In this document: in pieces, positions 1-5,783 of the stretch
How positions within the stretch are numbered: the first letter of the stretch is position 1
Layout: the number at the start of each line of letters is the position of its first letter
Assembly: GCF_020535245.1 (NCBI RefSeq)
Contig: NZ_CP084910.1
Location: forward strand, 1,402,501-1,466,500
Direction: 5' to 3'
Length of the DNA stretch: 64,000 nt
DNA from: Asticcacaulis sp. AND118
GTDB taxonomy: Bacteria; Pseudomonadota; Alphaproteobacteria; Caulobacterales; Caulobacteraceae
Position numbers and translations under genes: made by a program
The notes under the pieces: model-generated
Database searches by the model: none
The model's input: the letters and a program-made list of their open reading frames with translations, nothing else
Told to the model about the DNA's origin: nothing

Positions 1-1055
1 TTTCCGGCGCTGTCTTGGGCGTCAAAGGCACCGTCAGATGGGTTTTCCCCATCGCGCGCGCGCATCATGAAGTTAGATTCTGAGTTAGATTCTAAGTTAA
101 GGGGTCGATTTCCGCTTTTGCCTCCGTGGGTTACACCCTGTTTGGGTTCCTGATAGCACGAGAGGGCGGTTCCTGATGGCACGTGTCCGAGGGTTCCCGA
201 TGGCACGAGGCTATCCACAGCCTGTCCACAGGCGGGATGAGGTTCGAAGGCGAGTAGCATTCGTCCGCCAACCTCGACCTCCAGAAACAGCGTGTAGCCC
301 GGCAGGGGCTGTCGGCGCACGATGTCACGCAGCTCGAAGGCGAAGCGCTTGAACGGCGATAGGGCGCCGGATTTCTGGTGCAGGTGACGGAAGTCGAACC
401 GCCAGCCGCTGCGCTGCCGGCCGCCATGCTTGCGCACAAGGCGATAGAGCCAGCGGTCAAGCCCGCCAGTCAGATCGAAATAGGCCCGGTCAATGGTGAG
501 GATAAGGGCGTTGTCGAGCACGGCCTGATAGAACCAGTCAGGAACGATCAGCTCGATGCCGTCTGGGCGACCGGTCCGATCCGTGCGCTCCTTCCATTCG
601 TTGATCCAGGAGAAGCGATGGCGGCGGCCTTCCGCCGCCTGACGGATGGAGGTGCTGACCGTCGTCGATTGCAGCCGGTCGAGCGCTGCCTTGAGGCGCT
701 GATAGTCGCGAAGTGATGTTCCACGACCGATGAAGGTGAGAATTTCATAGGGTGTCGCCGCCATGAGCCGCGAGGTCCGCAAGCCGGAGTCGCGGGCTTC
801 AACGATCTGGCTTGCGGCCCAGATCAGGATGTCGGCGTCCCAGATGGTGGCCATGCCATGGTCTGGCACAGCCTCGACGCGGATCGAGATGGCGCCCGCG
901 ACGAAGTCGATGGGCGTCACACGATGCGATTTGGACAGGGAGAAGAAGGGATAGGCCATGAGATCCTGCGCATCTCTTGGCGCGAAATCGCCAGGGAGTG
1001 CCCGAAAGAGATCGAGCTGCCCGCGCTCCGAGAGTGTTCGATGCCGCGCCGACAT
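1..1055 (-). CDS. RPA-type replication initiator protein, 3' end outside the window
   Basis: The minus strand from the ATG at 1055 is open to position 1 without a stop, giving at least 351 codons. I recognise the replication initiator protein A family (RPA) used by alphaproteobacterial plasmids and integrative elements. Near the N-terminus are LSERGQLDLF and LMAYPFFSLSK; in the middle are WDADILIWAAS, TPYEILTFIGRG and IDRAYFDLTGGLDRWLYRLV. These match the winged-helix initiator region. The C-terminal third is low in complexity and is encoded by a stretch full of direct repeats (71-207), consistent with an origin inside the gene. It lies 17 bp downstream of the excisionase-like gene on the same strand. 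Function (binding iterons and starting replication of the circular form) is inferred from family membership. Confidence 0.85.
   Translation of the reverse strand, partial: MSARHRTLSERGQLDLFRALPGDFAPRDAQDLMAYPFFSLSKSHRVTPIDFVAGAISIRVEAVPDHGMATIWDADILIWAASQIVEARDSGLRTSRLMAATPYEILTFIGRGTSLRDYQRLKAALDRLQSTTVSTSIRQAAEGRRHRFSWINEWKERTDRTGRPDGIELIVPDWFYQAVLDNALILTIDRAYFDLTGGLDRWLYRLVRKHGGRQRSGWRFDFRHLHQKSGALSPFKRFAFELRDIVRRQPLPGYTLFLEVEVGGRMLLAFEPHPACGQAVDSLVPSGTLGHVPSGTALSCYQEPKQGVTHGGKSGNRPLNLESNSESNFMMRARDGENPSDGAFDAQDSAG
65..232. other. Putative replication origin inside the rep gene
   Basis: Three kinds of origin element lie together. First, an AT-rich direct repeat, AGTTAGATTCT, at 71-81 and 83-93 with a partial third copy from 95 (12-bp period); each full copy contains a GATTC, that is a GANTC methylation site. 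Second, three 16-bp iteron-like repeats at 145-160, 168-183 and 192-207. Third, two DnaA-box-like sequences, CTATCCACA at 211-219 and CTGTCCACA at 222-230. The arrangement of DUE-like repeats, iterons and DnaA boxes matches iteron-type origins. Function is inferred and no experiment is implied. Confidence 0.55.
145..207. repeat. Three iteron-like 16-bp direct repeats
   Basis: GGTTCCTGATAGCACG (145-160), GGTTCCTGATGGCACG (168-183) and GGTTCCCGATGGCACG (192-207) differ from the middle copy by one base each. The periods are 23 and 24 bp. Because 23 is not a multiple of three, the first copy is read in a different protein frame from the other two. The conserved unit is therefore DNA, not a peptide repeat, as expected for initiator binding sites. 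Confidence 0.7.
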
Positions 1056-1072
1056 GGGATAGGGACGCCGGG

Positions 1073-1354
1073 TCAGCGCGCGAGGCGGCTTGGCTGGCCG
1101 CCCGACGGAAAGCCATGGCGCTTGGCGGGAAGAACCTGACCGCGCGGATCGGTTGTCGACGTCACCGCGCCGCGCTCGGCCCAGGCTTGCAGGTCGTCGA
1201 CGGCGTAGACGACGCGGCCTCCGAGCTTCTTGTAGGCCGGGCCGGTGCCATAGGTGCGGTGCTTTTCGAGGGTCCGGGCAGATAGGCTGAGAAATTCAGC
1301 GGCTTCCTTGGTGCGCAGAAAGCGCGGCGGCAAAACGGCGAGATCGGGGCGCAT
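1073..1354 (-). CDS. Small HTH DNA-binding protein, excisionase/AlpA-like
   Basis: A 93-aa protein with a MerR/HTH_17-type winged helix: FLRTKEAAEFLSLSARTLEKHR followed by a wing segment GRVVYAVDDLQAW. This is the fold of phage excisionases (Xis) and AlpA regulators. The ATG at 1354 is preferred because the upstream extension to 1474 lacks family character. It sits between the DUF2285 activator pair and the replication initiator. In ICEMlSymR7A the frameshifted DUF6499-DUF2285 activator FseA switches on an excisionase of this class (RdfS), so an RdfS-like role is the best inference. A simple transcription factor for the rep gene remains possible. Confidence 0.75.
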   Translation of the reverse strand: MRPDLAVLPPRFLRTKEAAEFLSLSARTLEKHRTYGTGPAYKKLGGRVVYAVDDLQAWAERGAVTSTTDPRGQVLPAKRHGFPSGGQPSRLAR

Positions 1355-1492
1355 GGATCGGCCTTTCGTGGTGTGCGTTGGAACCGTCGGGAACAGACGG
1401 CGAATGCAGGCCACGATGGCGAAGGGAAGCGGGTTGGATGGAGGAGGAATTTGCGGGGGTCGAATTTCCCACACCGCGTCAGTACAAGAGTT

Positions 1493-1999
1493 TCAGGGTT
1501 TGCGACGGTGGCGAAGGAGTTTGCGATAGCCGCCGGAAATCATCGAGCGTGCGTCGCGGAGGAGTGACATCACCGAATGGCGGATCGGGGACACTTGCCA
1601 TTCGCTGCGGCCCAATCGTTTGAGGCGGAAGAGGCTCTGGGCGATCTCCTGCTGGGTGGCGCCAGAGCGTAGTCCATCGATGGCCTGTAGCATGCGCCGT
1701 GCCCGGGCGCGTTGCTGTCGCGTCAGACGTGCGTCGGGCGGCACGGACCGGCCATGAAGGTGAGCGAGGAGGCGATAGACGGCTGCAAGCCGGTCGAAGC
1801 CTTCCAGCGTCAGGGGAATGATCGCGGCAAGGGGTTCGGCGTCCAGGCTGAACACTTGCAGCCTTTGATCATCCAGCAGAGGCAATAGCGCATGAAAGCC
1901 GTCAATGCTTTGCTGGTCTGTGGACAAGGCGATCGGCAAGGGACTGTCTTGCGAGCGCGCGTCTTGCAGCACCGGCGGCGGTGACGATAACAGAACCAC
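1493..1999 (-). CDS. DUF2285 (RovC-like DNA-binding) protein; 3' half of a frameshifted activator
   Basis: Read from the GTG at 1999 this is a 168-aa protein with a DUF2285 domain, a helix-turn-helix variant, visible as LTLEGFDRLAAVYRLL, RARRMLQAIDGLRSGATQQEIA and WQVSPIRHSVMSLLRDA. The frame is open further upstream to a stop at 2104-2102, and codons 2065-2000 still encode family-like sequence (VDPALDLPDAPVFWLPQA). No ATG, GTG or TTG lies in that upstream stretch, so the full domain can be made only by ribosomes that change frame from the DUF6499 gene, or it has been broken by a 1-nt mutation. Fused length would be about 255 aa, similar to FseA-type excision activators. Confidence 0.8.
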   Translation of the reverse strand: MVLLSSPPPVLQDARSQDSPLPIALSTDQQSIDGFHALLPLLDDQRLQVFSLDAEPLAAIIPLTLEGFDRLAAVYRLLAHLHGRSVPPDARLTRQQRARARRMLQAIDGLRSGATQQEIAQSLFRLKRLGRSEWQVSPIRHSVMSLLRDARSMISGGYRKLLRHRRKP

Positions 2000-2036
2000 G
2001 CTGGTATCGGCTTGCGGCAGCCAGAATACAGGCGCG

Positions 2037-2261
2037 TCAGGCAGGTCGAGTGCTGGATCGACGGCGAAATCGCAACCCCCAGTGCTGGCGGATTTTTTCC
2101 GTCAGCTGTTCGCGGTCCGCGCTGGGGTCATTCAGGGCTTCATAGTCCCTGTCGTAGCCTTCGTTGCGACGCAACCACTCCCAGGCGAGATCAGAGGCGC
2201 TCAGGGTGTCGACGTGTTCATAATTCGCGGCGGATCGCCAGCGAGACGCATCTGGCAGCAT
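2037..2261 (-). CDS. DUF6499 protein; 5' half of a frameshifted activator
   Basis: A 74-aa product starting at the ATG at 2261 with a clear GGAGGG ribosome-binding site. It contains the DUF6499 signature WRSAANYEHVDTLSASDLAWEWLRRN and the linker YDRDYEAL. After LRF the protein runs into an arginine/serine tail (RRRSSTRPA) and stops, while the +1 frame at the same point continues into DUF2285-type sequence. In ICEMlSymR7A the same two domains are joined by +1 programmed frameshifting to give the excision activator FseA. The product of zero-frame decoding alone may have no function of its own or a modulating one. Confidence 0.75.
   Translation of the reverse strand: MLPDASRWRSAANYEHVDTLSASDLAWEWLRRNEGYDRDYEALNDPSADREQLTEKIRQHWGLRFRRRSSTRPA
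2063..2075 (-). other. Putative +1 frameshift site joining DUF6499 to DUF2285
   Basis: On the minus strand the zero frame reads TTG CGA TTT CGC (2075-2064). Skipping the C at 2066 gives TTT then GCC GTC GAT, which enters the DUF2285 frame. UUU followed by C allows a phenylalanyl-tRNA to re-pair with UUC in the +1 frame, a plausible slip. A 1-nt insertion mutation or a sequencing error would look the same from this sequence alone. Confidence 0.5.
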
Positions 2262-2373
2262 CAGAACCCTCCATCAATGGTGCCGAATTGAGGGAGGGGT
2301 AAGATTCCCGGATGGGTTGTCGGGTGGAAGACAGAGAGTCGGCATCGCCTGATGCCGTAGAAGCATCACCCCG

Positions 2374-2646
2374 TTAAGCGGGTGGGTTCTTGCCGATCAG
2401 CTCCCGATAGCCATGCTCGCTCATCCATTGGGCACGAGCGAGATGAGCGGCATGAATGTGGCGACATCGTTCCGGATCGGTCGCTGGATCAAGGCCAAAC
2501 AGAACCTTCACGACATCGCGCCAGTCAGCGCCGTCGCGCGCGGCGTCCAGGAGCCGTAGATAGAGCGTCATATGCTCCCGGTCATAGACCGTGAGTGACG
2601 GCCCAGCTGGTGGCTCGTCCTGAAAATGTTGGGTTGATTGCGCCAT
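2374..2646 (-). CDS. Short DUF2285 protein, QseM-like antiactivator candidate
   Basis: A 90-aa protein made up almost entirely of a single DUF2285 domain: LTVYDREHMTLYLRLLDAARDG, DWRDVVKVLFGLDPATDPERC and HLARAQWMSEHGY. Stand-alone DUF2285 proteins of this size next to an XRE repressor and an FseA-type activator are the arrangement of QseM in ICEMlSymR7A, where QseM blocks the activators of excision and transfer. The start codon overlaps the stop of the preceding 46-codon ORF (TAATG at 2648-2644), which indicates translational coupling. The antiactivator role is an inference from domain and position. Confidence 0.75.
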   Translation of the reverse strand: MAQSTQHFQDEPPAGPSLTVYDREHMTLYLRLLDAARDGADWRDVVKVLFGLDPATDPERCRHIHAAHLARAQWMSEHGYRELIGKNPPA

Positions 2647-2786
2647 TACCGGACACCGTAGCAGATGATTTCCACGCCGTTAACTCTATGCACCGTGTCA
2701 ATGACCCGGGCATGATGAAGAACGGGGAAGACGGGCATGTTGTTCTCGGCGGTCAATCGACGATTATCTTTGCCGGGACTGTTCAT
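2646..2786 (-). CDS. Small 46-aa hypothetical protein between the XRE repressor and QseM-like gene
   Basis: An ATG at 2786 opens a 46-codon frame ending in TAA at 2648-2646. It overlaps the last 23 bp of the XRE gene and shares one base with the start codon of the DUF2285 gene. The product is slightly basic, with no signal peptide or membrane segment, and includes NMPVFPVLHHARVIDTV. I do not recognise the family. Its position in a run of overlapping genes is the main support; it may simply be a leader that couples translation. Confidence 0.45.
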   Translation of the reverse strand: MNSPGKDNRRLTAENNMPVFPVLHHARVIDTVHRVNGVEIICYGVR

Positions 2787-3009
2787 GATGTAGAAGCACG
2801 CCTTCACCCTTGTCGGTCAGCAGGAGCACAATGCCGGCCGCCTCCAGTGCCCTGCGAACCTGATCGCGCGTTGTTTCATACACCTCGAGGCCGCTTTCGG
2901 ATTCGAGGCGCTTGAGCGCGGTCAATGATACTCGGGCCTTGTCAGCGAGCGTCTCCTGCGTCCATCCCAGCAACGCGCGTGCGGCCCGTGATTGTCGGGC
3001 GGTGATCAT
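2764..3009 (-). CDS. XRE-family HTH transcriptional regulator
   Basis: An 81-aa protein with an N-terminal Cro/CI helix-turn-helix: ARALLGWTQETLADKARVSLTALKRLES, in which TQETLADKARVS and LTALKRLE form the two helices. The short C-terminal part (ALEAAGIVLLLTDKGEGVLL) resembles the tail common in XRE regulators of integrative elements. It is first in a minus-strand run with the small ORF and the DUF2285 gene, suggesting it represses its own operon. A perfect palindrome covers its start codon (3001-3020) and another operator-like repeat lies 44 bp upstream. A QseC-like role, controlling the antiactivator, is the inferred function. Confidence 0.85.
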   Translation of the reverse strand: MITARQSRAARALLGWTQETLADKARVSLTALKRLESESGLEVYETTRDQVRRALEAAGIVLLLTDKGEGVLLHHEQSRQR

Positions 3010-3020
3010 GCATGATCACC
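3001..3020. promoter_or_regulatory. Perfect 20-bp palindrome over the xre start codon
   Basis: GGTGATCATGCATGATCACC reads the same on both strands. It contains the ATG of the XRE gene (3009-3007) and its GGAGGTGAT ribosome-binding region. A repressor bound here, or an RNA hairpin, would block its own translation start. Confidence 0.55.
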
Positions 3021-3052
3021 TCCCACCGGCAGCAACGCATATGCCAGAACTA

Positions 3053-3067
3053 CGACTATAATAGTCG
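3053..3067. promoter_or_regulatory. Operator-like inverted repeat upstream of xre
   Basis: CGACTAT-A-ATAGTCG is a perfect inverted repeat with one central base, located 44 bp upstream of the XRE start codon in an otherwise unoccupied promoter region. Size and position fit an XRE dimer operator. The central TATAATA also resembles a -10 element. Confidence 0.5.
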
Positions 3068-3151
3068 CTCTTGGCGCGCGGTGCGAGTAAAAACCGTTGA
3101 AGATCGCGGCGCTAACCGGAATTGACCAGCAACTGATTCGGTTGTCAGGGG

Positions 3152-3181
3152 AAAGACCCCGGCCGGAGGGCCGGGGCCTTT
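3152..3181 (-). terminator. Hairpin downstream of the DUF736 gene
   Basis: CCCCGGCC (3157-3164), loop GGAG, GGCCGGGG (3169-3176), extended by AAAG/CTTT on the outside. On the minus strand it follows the DUF736 stop codon by about 10 bp and ends in CTTT, fitting a rho-independent terminator with a short T run. Confidence 0.6.
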
Positions 3182-3190
3182 GAGCCGGGG

Positions 3191-3517
3191 TCAGTCGCCG
3201 CGGCGGCCGTTGGGGCGGGACCAGATCAGCGAGTAGGTTTCGCCGTCTTCGTCGTCGAAGAGGTTGGCGTAGATGGGGGCGTTGAAGCTCGGATCGTCGA
3301 GCTTGAGGCCGAGATAGGGCCGGTCGTCGTTGGAGCGCTTCGACCAGGCCGCTCCGATTTCTGCCCGGCCGACCATGACGCGGTGGCTGGGGGCGTTTTC
3401 GCCGTTGGCGCGCAGGTCGGGGACGATGCGGACGCCCTTGGCCTGGACGCTCAGAGTGACGATCTCGCCGGTGAACTCGTTCGAGCCGGTTTTCTTGAAG
3501 GTGCCGATGGTAGCCAT
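3191..3517 (-). CDS. DUF736 domain protein
   Basis: A 108-aa protein matching DUF736 over its full length: MATIGTFKKTGSNEFTGEI at the N-terminus, a central VMVGRAEIGAAW and a C-terminal YLGLKLDDPSFNAPIYANLF. DUF736 proteins are small and found almost only on plasmids and integrative elements of Proteobacteria; their biochemical role is not established. It is a single-gene unit with a terminator at 3152-3181 and shares an upstream 26-bp element with the DUF2493 gene (3627-3652 and 6805-6830), suggesting common control. Confidence 0.85.
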   Translation of the reverse strand: MATIGTFKKTGSNEFTGEIVTLSVQAKGVRIVPDLRANGENAPSHRVMVGRAEIGAAWSKRSNDDRPYLGLKLDDPSFNAPIYANLFDDEDGETYSLIWSRPNGRRGD

Positions 3518-4099
3518 TTTAAAATCTCCGTTTTTCGTGTTCGAGCCCGCTACCGCAGCGGCCTCGATGGTGGTCGGGAGGCCGGAGGCGATCGACGCCG
3601 CATCGACAAATCATTCATGATGGCGACCGGAGCGAAGCGGAGGATGGCGACAGAGCGGTTTTCTTGGCTCGCGAGGAATGGGTGAAACCCAGGGGAAGAA
3701 AATTGCGTCGCGCCATTGCGGCTTAGGCGGTCGAGGCGAAGCCGTCCTTCGGCCAGATCAGCCCATTGGAGAGGCCGTGCAGGTAGCGGTTCTCAATGCG
3801 TCCGAACGGAGATAAATGGCTGCCCTGGTTCCTCATGAACCGGCACAGGCAGTGACATCGAGATCAATTGCCAGTGACTGGACCTTCGGCTTGCATCATC
3901 CTGACCGATGCCACCTGATAGCCCGCAGCAGTGCCGTCTGGTCGGCGGCGTCAGTCTGAGGCTTTTCTGTCGCGTGGCAAATGGCGATCGTGTTTCATCG
4001 GCTCAGATGATGAACGTTCTCACCGCCCGTCCCAAATACCTTGCGGCACAAGGCGGCGGAAGTCTTCGCTTGGCTGTCGACCTATGTTGATTGCGATGA
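3518..4099. other. Gene-poor stretch with a shared upstream element and a small ORF
   Basis: No full-length gene of recognisable family is visible here. The stretch contains the conserved 26-bp element at 3627-3652 and, on the minus strand at 3723-3836, a 37-codon frame whose product ends ENRYLHGLSNGLIWPKDGFA. This looks like the C-terminal remnant of a larger protein, although I cannot name the parent. The rest shows no convincing promoter, RNA gene or repeat. Confidence 0.4.
3627..3652. repeat. 26-bp upstream element, copy 1 (DUF736 side)
   Basis: The sequence from CCGGAGCGAAGC to GATGGCGACA is repeated at 6805-6830 with 25 of 26 bases identical. Both copies lie about 95-110 bp upstream of minus-strand start codons (3517 and 6710), and weaker similarity continues for about 30 bp beyond. 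It is probably a duplicated promoter region. Confidence 0.6.
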
Positions 4100-4540
4100 C
4101 TACGCCCGCGCCATGGTCCCGCTCGACGCTGGGGACACTGCCATGCCCGCCACCCTCAGAAACGCTGTGATCCCCACGGCGACCGCGCCGATGACGGAGA
4201 AGATGACCTGCCAGGTTTTCGACGGCATGGTGTGCTTGACGATCCCGTGTGTGGCGTGAAAGCCTGCGATTGCCGCGGGAAGCACAAAGGCAGCCGCGAC
4301 CAGCAGCCTGATCCAAAGTGGCCGCACGACGATCAGCAGAAATTGGCCGATACCCAGGGTCAACGCCGCCCCGATAAGGCCGATGAGGATTGCGCCAGGC
4401 CATCCAGCGCCCGTGCCATAAGCCCACGTTCCGATTGAAACGCCGGCGAAAAGCGGCAGTGCGAAGACCGCGAGTGTGAACAGCAGCCAGCACAGGAAGC
4501 CTATGGCGGCGATGGATGCGAGAATGCCGAGAAAGAGCAT
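4100..4540 (-). CDS. Hypothetical integral membrane protein of the element
   Basis: A 146-aa protein with about four hydrophobic segments: LFLGILASIAAIGFLCWLLF, then FALPLFAGVSIG, ILIGLIGAALTLGIGQFLLI, and a C-terminal VIFSVIGAVAVGITAFL. The ATG at 4540 is chosen because GGAGATACC lies just upstream and translation begins directly with a membrane segment; an upstream start at 4657 would add a tryptophan-rich stretch that looks non-coding. I do not recognise the family. Its neighbours suggest a conserved accessory membrane protein of the element. Confidence 0.65.
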   Translation of the reverse strand: MLFLGILASIAAIGFLCWLLFTLAVFALPLFAGVSIGTWAYGTGAGWPGAILIGLIGAALTLGIGQFLLIVVRPLWIRLLVAAAFVLPAAIAGFHATHGIVKHTMPSKTWQVIFSVIGAVAVGITAFLRVAGMAVSPASSGTMARA

Positions 4541-4679
4541 GGTGGTATCTCCGGGAGATGAACTCTGACGGTTGCGCCTCCACCACCACCACGGCGCAGC
4601 TGCATTATAGCAAATCGACAATGATAAGAGGAGTGGAAACCGGCGGGTTTCCGCCATTTGAGGCGAGGCGTTCGCCCCG

Positions 4680-4847
4680 TTAAGGGGCGAAGGGATCGAT
4701 TTCGCGCAGGATCGAGGCCTCGTCGCCGTCGAATTCGGCGGCCGGCGTAACCGAGAGCGTGCCGTCGCCGGCGCGGAAGATGATGATGGCCACCATCAGG
4801 GTTGAGGCGAGGCTGAGAGCGAAGGCGTAAGCGTAGGTGGAGGACAT
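4680..4847 (-). CDS. Small single-pass membrane protein
   Basis: A 55-aa frame beginning at the ATG at 4847, with AGGAGCC as ribosome-binding site. Residues 6-24 (YAFALSLASTLMVAIIIF) form one membrane helix, followed by an acidic C-terminal tail ending ILREIDPFAP. Family unknown. It lies 139 bp upstream of the larger membrane protein gene on the same strand, so the two may be co-transcribed. Confidence 0.5.
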   Translation of the reverse strand: MSSTYAYAFALSLASTLMVAIIIFRAGDGTLSVTPAAEFDGDEASILREIDPFAP

Positions 4848-5150
4848 TGATCCGGCTCCTGTTTGAAGCGGAGGACCATCCCCCACTGACAGGCGCCCGA
4901 AGCGTCCGGCCAAAGGCCGCAATCACCGATGAAGGCGAAGCCGCAAGCGGCGGCACGCGCATGCGTAGTCCGACCCTTTACGGGTTGATGGCGTCAGGCC
5001 GTTGGATGGATCAAGGATAAGCGCAAATGAAGCGGGGTGGCTCCTGCTCGAATATTCGCCGGAATCAGTTGCGTTCGGTGATGCTATTGGCTTGTTAAGT
5101 TCGTTGACTGCGCCTTGACGCATGGCCTTGGCTTCGGCATCGTCCTTGCT
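4848..5150. other. Divergent intergenic region
   Basis: About 300 bp between the minus-strand small membrane protein and the plus-strand pRiA4b ORF-3 gene. It must contain both promoters. I see no clear -35/-10 pair, repeat or RNA gene. Confidence 0.4.
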
Positions 5151-5768
5151 ATGTCCTCAGCGCTTAACGCCGTTCGCCTTCGTGTATCGATTGATGGTAT
5201 CCAGCCAGCCATCTGGCGGCGTTTGCTCATACCGGCACACTGGAATCTCGAACACCTCCACCTTGGAATTCAGGCCGCGTTCAATTGGTGGAACTACCAT
5301 CTCCACGAATTCCACATCGGCGGACTGCGCTTTGGCGATGTCGCCCTTCTGGAAGATGGGGCGGGTCCAGATGATCCGCGTGTTTTCGATGAACGGGATG
5401 TTCAACTTAAGGATTTTTCTCGATCCGGAAGCACTTTTACCTACACATATGACTTCGGCGACAACTGGCGACATACGGTTGAACTGGAGGAATGGCTTTG
5501 GCTTGATGTATTTCCCAAAAAGGCCATGTGCGAGGACGGTGCCTTTGCAAGGCCGCCTGAAGACGTCGGCGGGATCTCGGGATATGAGCATTTCCTCGAG
5601 GTGATGGGGGATCCTGGCGACCCTGAACACGCCGACATCAAGCGTTGGTGCGGTGGGCACTTCGATCCCGAGTGGTTTGATCTGGACCTCGTCAACAAGG
5701 ATGTCGGCAACGCACTGAAACCAAATGTTCGCCGGAGGTTGCATCAGCCCAAGCCAAAGCGGGTGTAG
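5151..5768 (+). CDS. pRiA4b ORF-3-like family protein
   Basis: A 205-aa protein matching the plasmid pRiA4b ORF-3 family: LRVSIDGIQPAIWRRLLIP, then the histidine-rich WNLEHLHLGIQAAFNWWNYHLHEF, TYTYDFGDNWRHTVELEE and the C-terminal YEHFLEVMGDPGDPEHADI and GHFDPEWFDL. The family is widespread on mobile elements and its molecular function is not established; the conserved histidine/aspartate pattern could bind metal. The ATG at 5151 is preferred over the TTG at 5115. It is the only plus-strand gene in the left 17 kb and its codon usage looks less GC-rich than its neighbours, so it may be a later insertion. Confidence 0.85.
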   Translation: MSSALNAVRLRVSIDGIQPAIWRRLLIPAHWNLEHLHLGIQAAFNWWNYHLHEFHIGGLRFGDVALLEDGAGPDDPRVFDERDVQLKDFSRSGSTFTYTYDFGDNWRHTVELEEWLWLDVFPKKAMCEDGAFARPPEDVGGISGYEHFLEVMGDPGDPEHADIKRWCGGHFDPEWFDLDLVNKDVGNALKPNVRRRLHQPKPKRV

Positions 5769-5783
5769 GCGTTCCAGCGGCGC

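Noticed and set aside
145-207. Peptide repeat in the initiator protein
   Set aside because: Two copies encode VPSGT, but the third is shifted by one base and encodes a different peptide, so conservation is at DNA level.
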